This document shows positions 49,001-54,539 of a DNA stretch of 64,000 nucleotides, piece after piece. The first letter of the stretch is position 1. The number at the start of each line of letters is the position of its first letter. The DNA comes from Meghimatium bilineatum. Taxonomy: Eukaryota; Mollusca; Gastropoda; Stylommatophora; Philomycidae. Made by a program: the position numbers and the translations under genes. The notes under the pieces were generated by a model. That model did no database searches, was not told where the DNA came from, and saw nothing but the letters and a program-made list of their open reading frames with translations. The stretch lies in NCBI GenBank assembly GCA_034231615.1, contig CM067306.1:60059057-60123056 (forward strand), read 5' to 3'.

Positions 49001-52000
49001 ATCAACCTGTATGTATTCTGTGCAAAGTAAATTCTTGGTAAATTTATGTTTTCTTGTATTCAGCTAAATGTGTACATTTAATTTGATTTATTGTATGAGT
49101 ATACGGGTTCCGCTACTTTAATGAAACTATTATGTATACGTGTAATGTTTATGAAATACCAATCGAAATATAATATATAGGTCAAGGTATAGATCATAGG
49201 GAAGGTAATGTGATGGAAAATTATAGTAGCGGTCAGTGGATACTTCTCAGACTATACATGTTCCTTATGTGTTCTGTTGGGAGTGGATGGGCGTGTTCAG
49301 CAGGTGGAGTTTAGGTTAGGTTTAGTTAGGTGGCAGGTGCTTGGTTGATGGAATTTAGTATTGTACTTAATACTTAAGTAGCTTTAAGTCCTCTTGTGAT
49401 GGCAATATTCCACAGATGTGCAGAATATGAGATGGCATCATTTTTCTATCTGTAGCAGCTTTGACATACTCAAGGGTGCTACATACTTGATGAGTCTACC
49501 TTTAACATCGTGTCATCTGGGTGGGCTAAAAACTAGAATGCAGAATATAAATTATTAACAAGAAGTCAGTATATTGAAAAGTGTGACTTATTGAACTATA
49601 TTTTAGAAATGAAATACAGTTTTGATTTGTTTGTTCTCAATTTAACTTTTTGCATTTCTTCTTTAATTCAGGGTGGAGCTTCAGTTGTGGAGATAAAAAG
49701 TGTAAGTTTTACATATTTTCAATATTCAATGTTTTAATTAATAATAGAAAACAAAGAATAGACTTGGTTTCCTGTTCATTCATTATTATTAGTGACTCCT
49801 GTTCACTCGTTATTATTAGTTTGAAATGAAAATTATGCATGTGTTTCAAAGTCACCGAAGTTAGGGTTCCAGGACTCCTGCTCTGGGGAGATAAGGGATG
49901 GCACTATCACATGTGAACAAGTATGGTATACTGCACTATTCAGGTAGTTTCTGGTTAGTCATAGACTAGGCATTTAAAGCACTTATAGAAAAACCATGTA
50001 CTGTGATGCTGGTTCATAACTCACTGTAGCTTTACCTTACATCAAGAAAAAATTATCATCAAACAGCAAAACAAGTTCGTAAATATGAAAAAGACAAAAA
50101 GAATGGCAACTGACATAACTAAATGAAGACCCAAAATTAATATTGAGAAGTGCAATTTAGAAGTGACACATTTTGATTATTTAGGAACTAATATAAACAA
50201 TTGGGATGCGCAGTTGAGATTAAGAGAAGAATATGTGGCAACATATGGATATGAAACATGGACTCTAAATAAAACAGTTGTCAAGAGAATAACATCATCT
50301 GAATTAAAGTGCTATAGAAGAGTTCTGAAAATACCATGGACAACAAGGAAACAAACCAGGAGGTGTTAAGAACAATTATGTCCAGGAAGGCTGGCTTCTG
50401 AACACTGTATTAAAGAAAAAGCTAGTTTTTTGGGTCACATTAAGAGGCATGAGTGTTACTGGAGGGGATGATAGAAAGCAACAATGGCACAGGTCACCGG
50501 AGACACCGTTGGACACAAAACATTCAAGAATTCCTGCGCATATCACTAACAGAGGCAGGACAACTTGCTCAAGACCGCTGAGATTTCAAGAGATTCATAG
50601 GGAAGACTACGTTGTGGAAACAATATATCACCTGATGATGATGAAGACAAAAATGAACATAATTTTTAGTGATCATAAAAAACTTTTGAATCTACAGGGA
50701 AATTATATAGGAAATCCTTGAGATGTGGAATAGATAGGGATTAGAACAAATTTTTGATTGGATAGTGTATATAAATATTATGTGTTAGTTACATCTAGTC
50801 CTATAAATTATATCTTGTTTTGAATAATAACTAACCACATGACCCTTAGAGCACATGACTTCTATTTGTAGAACATTGGAAGCTTTTTTTTTTTGATTTA
50901 TTTTGCTAAGATCCATATTCTATTTGAATTTGGCCATGGTCAATCCCTGGCTGTGACCTTTGCGTAGTTCAGAGTTCATGTTTTCTCTGCGTGTTTACAT
51001 TGTGGAATTATGTAGGAATTTTTTTAAACAAAATTTGCGGAGTTTTGACACAATTTGTTCACAATGAAGGTTATTGTTCCTACATACACTGATGATGACA
51101 GCCATAGTTACTATGGAAATATGCATGATGTAGGTAATTTTCATACCAAACATAATGTGGGATGCAACATCAAAGTTCCTTGTTAGATGGATTCAATATT
51201 TCGGACAACAAGAAGGAAATTTGTGGTACTATATGTGACATTGCAAATTTTGTTGGAGTGATGTAGTTTTTCAAGCAGGGTTTGAGAATTTTGTAGAAAA
51301 CCTGTACATAATATTGATGAGATTGCCACACATTACAAATACGAGTACTTTAGCATCATTACGACATGGAGTTTTAATAATTTGCAGCCAATTAAGCATA
51401 CTTGTATGTAACAAGTTACTTGCACAGAGCAAGTAAGACAAGACACATTCTGGACATCTGTAACTGTTAGTGAAATAAAACGTTTTTTTTAATGATTAAT
51501 ATTATGATGGGACTGCGTATTATGCTTGAGTATGTCATGTATTGGAGTAGAGATGACTGGTTCAGGTTTTGGAAATATCAGCCTGTCTGAGAAAAATATA
51601 TCTCAATATTTTCATCTCAATATGACTCTGTGCTACCCAGCACCCCCAAGGGAAAAATATTTGTCCCACATTATTTTGAGTTTGACAGTTTAATTTTTAA
51701 AAATATATTAAATTATCTTTGATATAATTTCATGTGAAAGTTTACATTTTTATGTTGATTTCTGCCAAGTCTGAGTGTGATATGATGAGAAGTTTGAAAG
51801 AAAATGCATTTTTAACATCATCATATTGACAATTTAGAGGAGCTGTGCCTCTTGCCTTAGTGATGGGGGGGAATGACAATAGAGAGATTTTATAGTGGTG
51901 AAAAGGGCTAACCAATTGAGCATGGAAATTGTCAGCATACAGATTTGACTAATATTAATTATACTACTACTATAAGGTTGTAAGATGTGAACCTGCAGTG

Positions 52001-52409
52001 ATAACGAAAATATCGGCATTTGAAATAAAATATTATAGAAAGGCCTTAAGAATGTCATGGACAGAAAGATGAAACAATGCAGACGTCTGCAAAGATCTGA
52101 ACATAGAAGAAGACTGGTTTCTCAAAACTATTTAAAAAAACGCATACTTACATATTTCGTGATAAAAGAGATACAATGGTTTAGAAGTTATTTTTATTCT
52201 GTTGGCTAAAATATTTTTGTGTTTTCCAACAGGAGGATGACTTTATTAAAACAATGAAGGAAAGTGCTGTCATCGAGAAGCAGTTCGGAAGTTACTTTGA
52301 TGAAATAATCGTCAACGACAATTTTGACGAGACGTACCGTCTCCTTCGCAAATCCTTGAATGACATGAAGACACAGCAGCAGTGGGTGCCCGTTAACTGG
52401 GTCCACTAA
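18975..52409 (+). CDS. MPP6: MAGUK p55 scaffold protein, MPP2/MPP6 (PALS2)/Varicose orthologue, 14 coding exons
   Basis: Membrane-associated guanylate-kinase scaffold. The family organises cell-junction and polarity complexes at the inner plasma membrane (Varicose is a septate-junction protein in insects). Coding exons read from the sequence: 18975-19011, 22869-22987, 25907-26056, 28338-28511, 31295-31373, 34980-35128, 37801-37932, 40365-40476, 40762-40821, 41925-42086, 44396-44598, 47645-47764, 49672-49701, 52233-52409. All introns are GT/AG, phases agree, and the sum is 1704 nt (567 aa), close to the 540-576 aa of vertebrate MPP6/MPP2. Domains: two L27 (about aa 13-115), PDZ (147-227), SH3 (237-302), HOOK with a KKKKK run (323-327), GUK (about 360-560) with P-loop-like [10 protein letters not shown]. 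As in the family, the P-loop lysine is replaced by arginine, so a binding rather than kinase domain is expected. The start MPTATTEAL resembles the MPP2 N terminus and the end WVPVNWVH resembles WVPVSWVY. Family assignment is from recalled family sequences, not from a search. Confidence 0.95.
19132..19378. repeat. ~83-bp tandem repeat in intron 1
   Basis: Three copies of a unit containing gtgagcttgaccaaggcacc, about 120 bp after the exon 1 donor. Confidence 0.9.
19383..19710 (+). mobile_element. LINE-C 3' end fragment
   Basis: Encodes [14 protein letters not shown] and a [16 protein letters not shown]-type segment with [13 protein letters not shown] near the end. 5'-truncated with frame breaks. 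Confidence 0.75.
19705..20185. repeat. 23-24-bp minisatellite in intron 1
   Basis: About 20 copies containing tttcattggatgttgtgtga, with gacc/gatc variants interspersed. Confidence 0.95.
20472..21370 (-). mobile_element. LINE-E, longest copy, with C-terminal C2H2 finger
   Basis: Minus-strand frame, largely open. It contains [60 protein letters not shown] and [20 protein letters not shown], ending in the finger [21 protein letters not shown]. This is the post-RT part of a non-LTR ORF found across animals. One frame break near 21180; RT core absent. Confidence 0.88.
21405..21560. repeat. Interspersed repeat also found at 57790-57930
   Basis: The segment with ctgttgcatgggtggtttgt and its surroundings is shared in the same orientation with 57790-57930. 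Family not recognised. Confidence 0.7.
22188..22812. repeat. 32-bp minisatellite ending at the exon 2 acceptor
   Basis: About 19 copies of a unit containing ctacattatgtgctatgtta. Degenerate units (acctacaacattatg) continue to within about 15 bp of the AG at 22867-22868, so the upstream part of this 3' splice site is array-derived. Confidence 0.95.
22869..22987 (+). CDS. MPP6: Exon 2: first L27 domain
   Basis: 119 nt, acceptor ATTGCAG, donor GTAAGG at 22988. Enters in phase 1 and leaves in phase 0. Encodes a helical segment with [16 protein letters not shown] and [12 protein letters not shown], matching the conserved L27 pattern in MPP2/MPP6 (there DLIFLKGIM). L27 domains pair with other polarity and junction scaffolds. 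The acceptor sits at the end of a 32-bp minisatellite. Confidence 0.93.
22988..23765. other. Intron 2, unassigned part
   Basis: AT-rich intron sequence; nothing recognised. A short self-similar motif (cccattataatgggc) appears at 23543 and 23589. Confidence 0.5.
23775..24058 (-). mobile_element. SINE-like element, copy 3
   Basis: Reverse-oriented copy with the (ttc)n tail at left and the head ccccgacaacacatgggcg at right. Flanks show only weak similarity, so the duplication is not convincing. Confidence 0.8.
24488..24765 (-). mobile_element. SINE-like element, copy 4, diverged
   Basis: Same family in reverse (gatgtagtccggagag, cctgatacatctgacttcag). More substitutions than the other copies and a decayed tail, so older. 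Confidence 0.75.
24820..25590. repeat. 37-bp pyrimidine-rich minisatellite in intron 2
   Basis: About 21 copies containing ctccctatattttactctga, with shorter units lacking the tgacta step recurring in a block pattern. Plus strand is T/C-rich. Confidence 0.95.
25605..25815. repeat. 29-bp pyrimidine-rich array upstream of exon 3
   Basis: About seven copies containing tctgtcttatatgttactct. It adjoins the previous array and ends about 90 bp before exon 3. Confidence 0.93.
25907..26056 (+). CDS. MPP6: Exon 3: L27 linker and second L27 domain
   Basis: 150 nt, phase 0 at both ends, acceptor ATCTTAG, donor GTAACA at 26057. Encodes [11 protein letters not shown] through [20 protein letters not shown], the start of the second L27 helix bundle (compare LVNEILEDI and LKEPHF in the family). 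It is preceded by two consecutive pyrimidine-rich arrays. Confidence 0.93.
26094..26160. repeat. 21-bp repeat resembling the exon 3 end
   Basis: Three copies containing ttctaatttcaggattatag. The core ctaatttcagg equals the last bases of exon 3 (26046-26056). Confidence 0.85.
26161..26325 (+). mobile_element. LINE-C-like fragment in intron 3
   Basis: Encodes [20 protein letters not shown] and [12 protein letters not shown], the segment after the RT active site of LINE-C-type elements. Truncated on both sides. Confidence 0.65.
26330..26670. repeat. 19-bp minisatellite
   Basis: About 16 copies of catcctagcctggtcacaa and variants; GC-richer than its surroundings. Confidence 0.95.
26680..26900 (+). 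mobile_element. LINE-E-like fragment in intron 3
   Basis: Encodes [20 protein letters not shown] and [19 protein letters not shown], aligned with the [15 protein letters not shown] region of the 20472 copy. Diverged, truncated. Confidence 0.65.
26990..28332. repeat. 22-bp minisatellite running into the exon 4 acceptor
   Basis: About 61 units containing aatgtatcaatcttgtatat with a tatc/taac dimorphism. Rare gtgtatc variants at 27621 and 28171 lie exactly 550 bp (25 units) apart within matching variant order, showing block duplication. The array ends about 10 bp before the exon 4 AG. Confidence 0.97.
28338..28511 (+). CDS. MPP6: Exon 4: end of second L27 and start of PDZ
   Basis: 174 nt, phase 0 at both ends, acceptor CTATAG, donor GTGAGT at 28512. 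Begins [10 protein letters not shown], equivalent to SLLEAHDIVA in MPP6. It continues through a Pro-rich linker ([10 protein letters not shown]) and ends with the first PDZ strand, [14 protein letters not shown]. The acceptor is the direct continuation of a 1.3-kb 22-bp minisatellite. Confidence 0.94.
28512..28920. other. Intron 4, unassigned part
   Basis: No recognised element; a poly-G tract lies at about 28870. Confidence 0.4.
28925..29310 (+). mobile_element. LINE-C 3' end fragment
   Basis: Encodes [20 protein letters not shown] and [15 protein letters not shown], then GRPRKR, and ends in an (ATAG)n tail. Close relative of the 32760 copy. Confidence 0.8.
29311..30384. other. Intron 4, unassigned part
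   Basis: Pyrimidine-rich plus strand (29360-30000) without a clear repeat unit. Open reading stretch 29633-30073 has no recognisable domain. Confidence 0.4.
30385..31135. repeat. 39-bp minisatellite in intron 4
   Basis: About 19 copies of a 39-bp unit containing caaccaacaatatggagagt. The variant gctggtcac is followed by gtcattaac at 30607 and again at 30841, 234 bp (six units) apart. The frame encoding [13 protein letters not shown] is open through the first nine or so copies only because 39 is a multiple of 3. Confidence 0.96.
31236..31292. repeat. 18-bp pyrimidine-rich units at the exon 5 acceptor
   Basis: Three copies of tttgtttgtttatccccc-like units lead directly into the TTTTCCCAG acceptor of exon 5, so the polypyrimidine tract is itself tandemly repeated. 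Confidence 0.85.
31295..31373 (+). CDS. MPP6: Exon 5: PDZ core
   Basis: 79 nt, phase 0 to phase 1, acceptor TTTTCCCAG, donor GTATGA at 31374. Encodes [20 protein letters not shown] then SIVDKQG. The GIT sequence sits where the carboxylate-binding loop of this subfamily lies (MPP6 has GVTF). Family PDZ domains bind C-terminal peptides of membrane proteins. Confidence 0.95.
31499..31565 (-). mobile_element. Small LINE-A 3' end remnant
   Basis: tctccacaacaaagtttgac and following bases match the LINE-A 3' end in reverse. Confidence 0.5.
31575..31742. repeat. 18-bp tandem repeat in intron 5
   Basis: About nine copies of accatagttgtaactttt and variants. Confidence 0.94.
32020..32125. mobile_element. 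tRNA-like SINE fragment
   Basis: Shares ggttagtca, tgcgg/tacgg, gcgattcggtgcc and cccgttag with 38225-38335. A B-box-like ggttcagttcccg is present. Short and diverged. Confidence 0.45.
32270..32690 (-). mobile_element. LINE-G 3' fragment
   Basis: Minus frame with [20 protein letters not shown] and [20 protein letters not shown], same group as 34110-34742. Frame breaks, 5'-truncated. Confidence 0.8.
32760..33084 (+). mobile_element. LINE-C 3' end fragment
   Basis: Nearly parallel to 28960-29310 (ggcactgccccaatcttgga, ggccatttccagagaactct) with the same (ATAG)n tail. The two copies in adjacent introns are clearly related. Confidence 0.8.
33087..33320 (+). mobile_element. Decayed LINE-B fragment
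   Basis: Contains the ttcagccatataaagagaca to tgacagcatgg region of LINE-B; many changes. Confidence 0.5.
33510..33660. repeat. Interspersed repeat related to 35530-35690
   Basis: Shared order of motifs (cctata.atcgagca, aggttgagaggtgcacca versus agtcaagagatgcaccacag). Family unknown. Confidence 0.45.
34110..34742 (+). mobile_element. LINE-G, C-terminal half
   Basis: Encodes [30 protein letters not shown]-like, [40 protein letters not shown] and ends with a (ttga)n tail. Several frame breaks, 5'-truncated. Confidence 0.85.
34743..34815. repeat. Near-perfect 36-bp-arm palindrome
   Basis: tcctaaatgacatgtgtata at the left is mirrored by tatacagatatcatttagga at the right, with tagtcatgcctttattt and its complement between and almost no loop. 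It sits immediately after the LINE-G tail. Confidence 0.9.
34980..35128 (+). CDS. MPP6: Exon 6: PDZ C-terminal half and PDZ-SH3 linker
   Basis: 149 nt, phase 1 to phase 0, acceptor CCCACAG, donor GTAAGT at 35129. Encodes [16 protein letters not shown] (MPP6 has LLHVGDIIKEVNG) to [18 protein letters not shown]. The exon tail plus donor is tandemly duplicated downstream as a 51-bp unit. Four further GTAAGT donors (35180, 35231, 35282, 35333) lie in one open frame, so longer versions of this exon, ending at 35179, 35230, 35281 or 35332, are possible in principle. The 35129 donor gives the family-length protein. Confidence 0.95.
35102..35353 (+). repeat. 51-bp repeat of exon 6 tail plus splice donor
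   Basis: Units of 51 bp contain tttagcaagtcagagtca then GTAAGTGATAATG. Donors stand at 35129, 35180, 35231, 35282 and 35333. The exon 6 frame stays open (repeat peptide [17 protein letters not shown]) to a TAG at 35351-35353. The first unit is the true exon 6 end. Confidence 0.95.
35530..35690. repeat. Interspersed repeat related to 33510-33660
   Basis: See the shared motifs with 33510-33660; also holds ctataatcgagcaacaccac. No class assigned. Confidence 0.45.
35895..37138 (+). mobile_element. LINE-B fragment split by a 960-bp TTAA insertion
   Basis: The left part (35895-35965) has ggaaggttggcttctaaaca to cagtcacattaa. The right part (36926-37138) continues with [14 protein letters not shown]-like, DKGCPRRHW and [14 protein letters not shown]. 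The 50090 copy shows the two parts are normally contiguous. Confidence 0.8.
35966..36925. mobile_element. 960-bp non-coding insertion flanked by TTAA
   Basis: Interrupts LINE-B precisely between TTAA at 35962-35965 and TTAA at 36926-36929. Ends read CCGTACTTATTT and (reverse complement) CCTCTAGGGCTCC. TTAA target use is typical of piggyBac-type transposons, but the ends share only a few bases and no transposase is present. Contains a long poly-C tract at 36663-36680. Confidence 0.55.
37375..37725 (+). mobile_element. LINE-A 3' end fragment, 75 bp before exon 7
   Basis: Encodes [20 protein letters not shown]-type sequence and ends at ggagacggcacttaatgagg. Its 3' end lies only about 75 bp upstream of the exon 7 acceptor. 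Confidence 0.85.
37801..37932 (+). CDS. MPP6: Exon 7: SH3 domain
   Basis: 132 nt, phase 0 at both ends, acceptor GTATTTCAG, donor GTAGGT at 37933. Encodes [22 protein letters not shown] and [14 protein letters not shown], matching MPP6 VFVKCHFDYNP, LIPCKEAGLKF and ILQIVNREDPNWWQ. The SH3 packs on the GUK domain in MAGUKs. Confidence 0.96.
37933..38998. other. Intron 7, mostly unassigned
   Basis: Pyrimidine-rich plus strand at 38485-38730. A tRNA-like SINE fragment lies at 38225-38335 (B-box-like ggtttaattcccg). The rest is not recognised. Confidence 0.45.
39000..39855 (-). mobile_element. LINE-D 3' end split by a LINE-F insertion
   Basis: The 3' end piece (39000-39037, catcagggtggtaggagtg) and the ORF piece (39701-39855, minus) belong to the LINE-D group (compare 11890-12130). 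They are separated by the LINE-F insert. Confidence 0.75.
39038..39690 (-). mobile_element. LINE-F RNase H segment nested in LINE-D
   Basis: Minus frame with [53 protein letters not shown] (RNase H blocks with Glu, Asp, His and Asp) and [17 protein letters not shown]. Exact 10-bp duplication aggagtgttt at 39028-39037 and 39691-39700. 5'-truncated. Confidence 0.9.
39856..40364. other. Intron 7, unassigned end
   Basis: AT-rich with short ggatatattctatg repeats at 40005-40075; no element recognised. Confidence 0.5.
40365..40476 (+). CDS. MPP6: Exon 8: end of SH3 and start of HOOK
   Basis: 112 nt, phase 0 to phase 1, acceptor TTGAACAG, donor GTGAGT at 40477. Encodes [19 protein letters not shown], matching the conserved SAGLIPSQ.LEEKRKAFV of MPP2/6. 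The following intron (285 bp) is the only short intron of the gene. Confidence 0.95.
40762..40821 (+). CDS. MPP6: Exon 9: HOOK region with lysine run
   Basis: 60 nt, phase 1 to phase 1, acceptor CCCTTTCAG, donor GTAAAC at 40822. Encodes [19 protein letters not shown]. The poly-lysine patch matches SKKKKKMMYLTTRN of MPP6. In the family this region binds FERM/4.1-type proteins; that function is inferred. At 60 nt and symmetric in phase the exon is easy to miss. Confidence 0.92.
40962..41145. mobile_element. MITE-like element with GGGATTCCACTGT-type ends, copy 1
   Basis: Left end agtgaatcctattataaca and right end gagggattccgccgta are inverted. The interior contains tagaataaatataattgggg shared with copies at 58048, 58279 and 60895. 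No ORF. About 185 bp. Confidence 0.75.
41211..41290. mobile_element. MITE-like element, left half only
   Basis: acagtggaatccagttataa followed by the family's left interior; right half missing. Confidence 0.65.
41291..41924. other. Intron 9, unassigned end
   Basis: AT-rich intron DNA with no recognised element before the exon 10 acceptor. Confidence 0.5.
41925..42086 (+). CDS. MPP6: Exon 10: HOOK end and GUK P-loop region
   Basis: 162 nt, phase 1 to phase 1, acceptor CCATCAG, donor GTAAGT at 42087. Encodes [16 protein letters not shown] (MPP6 has EFDRHEIQIYEEVAKM) and [20 protein letters not shown]. The nucleotide-binding loop keeps the family form GVGRRSL, lacking the lysine of true guanylate kinases. 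Confidence 0.96.
42155..42250 (+). mobile_element. LINE-B 3' end remnant
   Basis: acttgctcaaggccgcagag to ggaaagaatatgtcact matches the end of the 50090 and 36926 copies. Confidence 0.7.
42288..42600 (+). mobile_element. LINE fragment, RT to RNase H linker
   Basis: Encodes [20 protein letters not shown] then [20 protein letters not shown], a segment common in non-LTR ORFs between RT and RNase H. One open frame of 84 codons. Confidence 0.75.
42600..43665 (+). mobile_element. LINE-C with partial RT domain, longest copy
   Basis: Encodes [14 protein letters not shown] (RT block), [20 protein letters not shown] (active-site block, with FADN in place of FADD), [20 protein letters not shown] and [12 protein letters not shown]. 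It continues to [16 protein letters not shown] and the 3' end. Two or more frame breaks; the altered active site and breaks argue that it is dead. Confidence 0.9.
43690..44050 (+). mobile_element. LINE-C 3' end fragment
   Basis: caggtcaagtgattttcaca to ctacagcgtatagatag, same ORF end as 9440-9600 ([16 protein letters not shown]). Ends where the next minisatellite begins. Confidence 0.8.
44045..44340. repeat. ~24-bp minisatellite before exon 11
   Basis: About 12 copies of aaatcattttttatccagac and variants; ends about 55 bp before the exon 11 AG. T-rich on the sense strand. Confidence 0.94.
44396..44598 (+). CDS. MPP6: Exon 11: GUK domain, central part
   Basis: 203 nt, phase 1 to phase 0, acceptor AATTTCAG, donor GTAAGT at 44599. 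Encodes [35 protein letters not shown] and [11 protein letters not shown], aligned with TSRKPREDEKDGQAY, YLEHGEYEGNLYGTKIDS and GRTCILDVNPQ of MPP6. The exon tail and donor reappear as imperfect copies in the intron at 44762 and 44851. Confidence 0.96.
44575..45015 (+). repeat. Array containing duplicated exon 11 tail and donor
   Basis: Irregular repeats of cctgacaaatattttgtgtg begin at the exon 11 donor. The exon tail tgtgtcctagatgttagccc with a donor (GTAAGT) recurs 187 bp downstream (44762-44791) and again, decayed, at about 44851. The 187-bp shift is not a multiple of 3 and an in-frame TGA follows the first donor. Confidence 0.9.
45395..46090 (+). mobile_element. LINE-C fragment interrupted by a SINE-like copy
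   Basis: Parts 45395-45551 ([11 protein letters not shown]-type) and 45848-46090 ([20 protein letters not shown]-type, [13 protein letters not shown]) are one ORF end split by the element at 45562-45837. Confidence 0.8.
45562..45837 (-). mobile_element. SINE-like element, copy 5, inserted in LINE-C
   Basis: 276 bp, minus orientation, (ttc)n tail at left. Flanked by the exact 10-bp duplication ggtcaattag (45552-45561 and 45838-45847). This copy best defines the family ends. Confidence 0.92.
46091..46860. other. Intron 11, mostly unassigned
   Basis: About 46375-46435 resembles a diverged inner piece of the GAA-tailed SINE (catgcatgttgttggagatg). Nothing else recognised. Confidence 0.4.
46878..47095 (+). 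mobile_element. tRNA-derived SINE candidate
   Basis: Head ggtggtagctcagttagaga with A-box TAGCTCAGTTAG and B-box ggttcaatttcc about 45 bp later, followed by a tail with aaggcggcaggcttgatgct. The head resembles a tRNA D-arm to T-arm stretch; no full cloverleaf. Confidence 0.65.
47310..47540. other. GC-rich island in intron 11, unassigned
   Basis: About 230 bp clearly GC-richer than the flanks, with a 7-bp stem gactcaa/ttgagtc. It is bordered by T-rich, partly similar stretches (ttttgttttttcctgt and gttttggtatcctgt). No ORF or known element; possibly an inserted short retroposon. Confidence 0.5.
47645..47764 (+). CDS. MPP6: Exon 12: GUK domain, C-terminal part
   Basis: 120 nt, phase 0 at both ends, acceptor TATCCAG, donor GTAAGT at 47765. 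Encodes [20 protein letters not shown] (MPP6 has ALKVLRTSEFMPYVVFIAAP) and a basic tail, [11 protein letters not shown]. Confidence 0.95.
47765..49671. other. Intron 12, mostly unassigned
   Basis: Single arm of the foldback family at 48055-48150 (aaaggtcttttggttgaaac). AT microsatellite near 48625. Nothing else recognised. Confidence 0.5.
49672..49701 (+). CDS. MPP6: Exon 13: 30-nt microexon in the GUK domain
   Basis: 30 nt encoding [10 protein letters not shown], acceptor TTAATTCAG, donor GTAAGT at 49702, phase 0 on both sides. It can be included or skipped without changing frame. Including it makes this part of GUK about seven residues longer than MPP6, skipping it about three shorter. Both splice sites are strong by eye, so inclusion is the default call, but its constitutive use is not certain. 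Confidence 0.75.
50090..50645 (+). mobile_element. LINE-B 3' end fragment
   Basis: Encodes [38 protein letters not shown] and [20 protein letters not shown], then the GHIKR region and a 3' end at gatgatgatga. Reference copy for the split LINE-B at 35895. Confidence 0.85.
50646..51930. other. Intron 13, unassigned part
   Basis: AT-rich; nothing recognised. Confidence 0.5.
51935..52190 (+). mobile_element. Decayed LINE-B-like fragment before the last exon
   Basis: Contains [17 protein letters not shown]-type coding (tattatagaaaggccttaag) and IEEDWFLKT. Ends about 40 bp before the exon 14 acceptor. Confidence 0.6.
52233..52409 (+). CDS. MPP6: Exon 14: GUK C terminus and stop
   Basis: 177 nt including TAA, acceptor TTTTCCAACAG. 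Encodes [20 protein letters not shown] and ends [10 protein letters not shown], matching SARIQRAYNHYFDLIIIND and EPQWVPISWVY of MPP6. The stop at 52407-52409 is followed by the 3' UTR. Confidence 0.96.
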   Translation, partial: EDDFIKTMKESAVIEKQFGSYFDEIIVNDNFDETYRLLRKSLNDMKTQQQWVPVNWVH

Positions 52410-53260
52410 ATTTGAACTTGTTTTTTAAATATCACAGTGATTGAGAAAGGACTTTGGTCCACTTTTTTATGTAGAACCTAATTATATTAGGAGATGCAGC
52501 TGACATGCTCCGTGATTGTGTTAGATCTTTATATAAGAAATCTATTGTATATTTACAGGGTGTCCCATAAACTCTAACACTGTATGATTTTCTGTAACAT
52601 TTATTCAGGAATATTGTAAGTGAAGATATATATATAATAATATAATAGCTTGGCTATAGTTGTTTTAAGTGCAGTGGTTCTCAACCTTTTTTCTCTCGTG
52701 GTTGCCTTCTTGAACAAATTATATTTCGACCAGATATTACTAACTACATTGTCCATCCTGAAGTGTTCAGTGCAACACCGCAATAATAAAATTATTAAAT
52801 TTTCAATTATCGGCTCTGAATTGATCCAATAACCTTTACCATCATTTTAGAATGATATTTGTATAAGTGGGAAAGTCTTACACTGAATAAAACTAGTGTA
52901 AAGTGAACAAAATTCCACCCCCAAAAATAATTCATATTTACGGATGACGAGTTATACTTTTTGTTGCCCCATTTTTTTTCCTTTTTGTCGACAACTTTTG
53001 TCGAAGTGTTAAATATAGATTTTCACAATTAAGCAGTATCAGATGTACAAGACACAACTTATTTTTGGTTCTAAAGATGGATCCACGCAAATGTTTTAGA
53101 ATTCAGATATTCGTAAGGTCCACAAATACAAACTTGATTTGCGATTTGTGTGTTTTGTTAGATGATAGCACGTGTAAAGGGAATGTGATGCTGAAATAGG
53201 ACGTTCAGGTCATTGACGCAAATAAAACAGAGACAAAGATCATTTCCATTCTCTGTACTA
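52410..53260 (+). other. Probable 3' UTR with candidate polyadenylation signals
   Basis: AT-rich non-coding DNA after the stop. AATAAA hexamers occur at 52785-52790 and 52886-52891, with another near 53219. Which is used, and whether the transcript reaches farther, cannot be told from sequence. A segment at about 52557 (cagggtgtcccataaa) resembles mariner-type terminal repeats, but no partner end was found nearby. Confidence 0.5.
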
Positions 53261-53262
53261 CA

Positions 53263-53480
53263 TCCTGCTGGAAGTCTAGTAGGACCATTGTCCTGCTATA
53301 AGACAGATCTAGTAGGACTATTGTCCTGCTATAAGACAGGCCTATAAGACAGATCTAGTAGGACCATTGTCCTGCTATAATCTAGTAGGACCATTGTCTT
53401 GCTATAAGACAGATCTAGAGGACCATTGTCCTGCTATAAGACAGATCTAGTGGGACCATTGTCCCGCTATAAGACAGGTC
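53263..53480. repeat. ~33-bp minisatellite
   Basis: About six imperfect copies of aggaccattgtcctgctata with variable spacers. Confidence 0.93.
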
Positions 53481-53874
53481 CTGTGGGAGTTTAAGTAAAA
53501 TAACCAAACAAAGGGAGTATTATGTAATCAAAAACATTGAGATAACTTACTGTAATGTTTATATATCTGATTCAGTGCCTGAAGTAATGCCAGTCTTTGT
53601 ATCATTTCTTTGAATTGTTTCATTTGTTTTTAGTGAGATTCTTGACCACCTGTTCATATTTTACATTTTCATTATTACATTCCAAGATATTTGAAACTAT
53701 ATATAAAATTCAAATCGTGCTGCTGTTTTTGACTTTTGTTGTTTCTTTATTAATTATGTAGTTTTCATTGGTAACTTGTCTCTTTCAAGTACTATTATGC
53801 AATAATAATATGGGGTGGAGTCGGTCAGGATCATGCCAGAGATGATACCTCACTGTGATTGGCAACAAAGACCT

Positions 53875-54030
53875 GAACATAGAAGATTGACTCTTGAAAC
53901 TATAAAAACATAGAAGTTTGACTCTTGAAACTATAAAAACATAGAAGTTTGACTCTTGAAACTATAAAAACATAGAAGTTTGACTCTTGAAACTATAAAA
54001 ACATAGAAGTTTGACTCTTGAAGCTATAAG
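53875..54030. repeat. 31-bp tandem repeat
   Basis: Five copies containing tagaagtttgactcttgaaa. Confidence 0.94.
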
Positions 54031-54539
54031 AAAATTTAACATTTATTTGAAGACAAAAAATGAAAAGAAAAAGAGTCAGAAAGATTGATCAAGAAGGGAA
54101 ATGGTTCAGGTAAGAATAATTGACATCCACAGAATATTGAAGTCTTTTTTTTTTAATATAGCAAAACCGAGAGGATTACAGGGTGCCAGTTAGGACAACA
54201 TTCTGTAAAGGACATGTTTTTAGAATAACCATACCATTGTACTATATCATAATTTCAGTGGAAATATGTCAAGTATAACATAATTTTTAATATTACCTCA
54301 TAGTTAATCAATCTGGAGTAGATCATTCTTAGTTAATATGTATGTGATTTTTGTATGTAGTATCAACTTTTTAGTTAACATGTATGTTATTTGTGTATGT
54401 AGTAATTACTTTAAAAAAAATTAAATTATGAATAATGCAATGAAAACAATAAGAATTGTTATATCTTGCACAACCTAAAAATGATCATATGGAAACAAAT
54501 TACTATTTTCTTTATTAGAGTTAAGCTCTCTTAGTTCAT

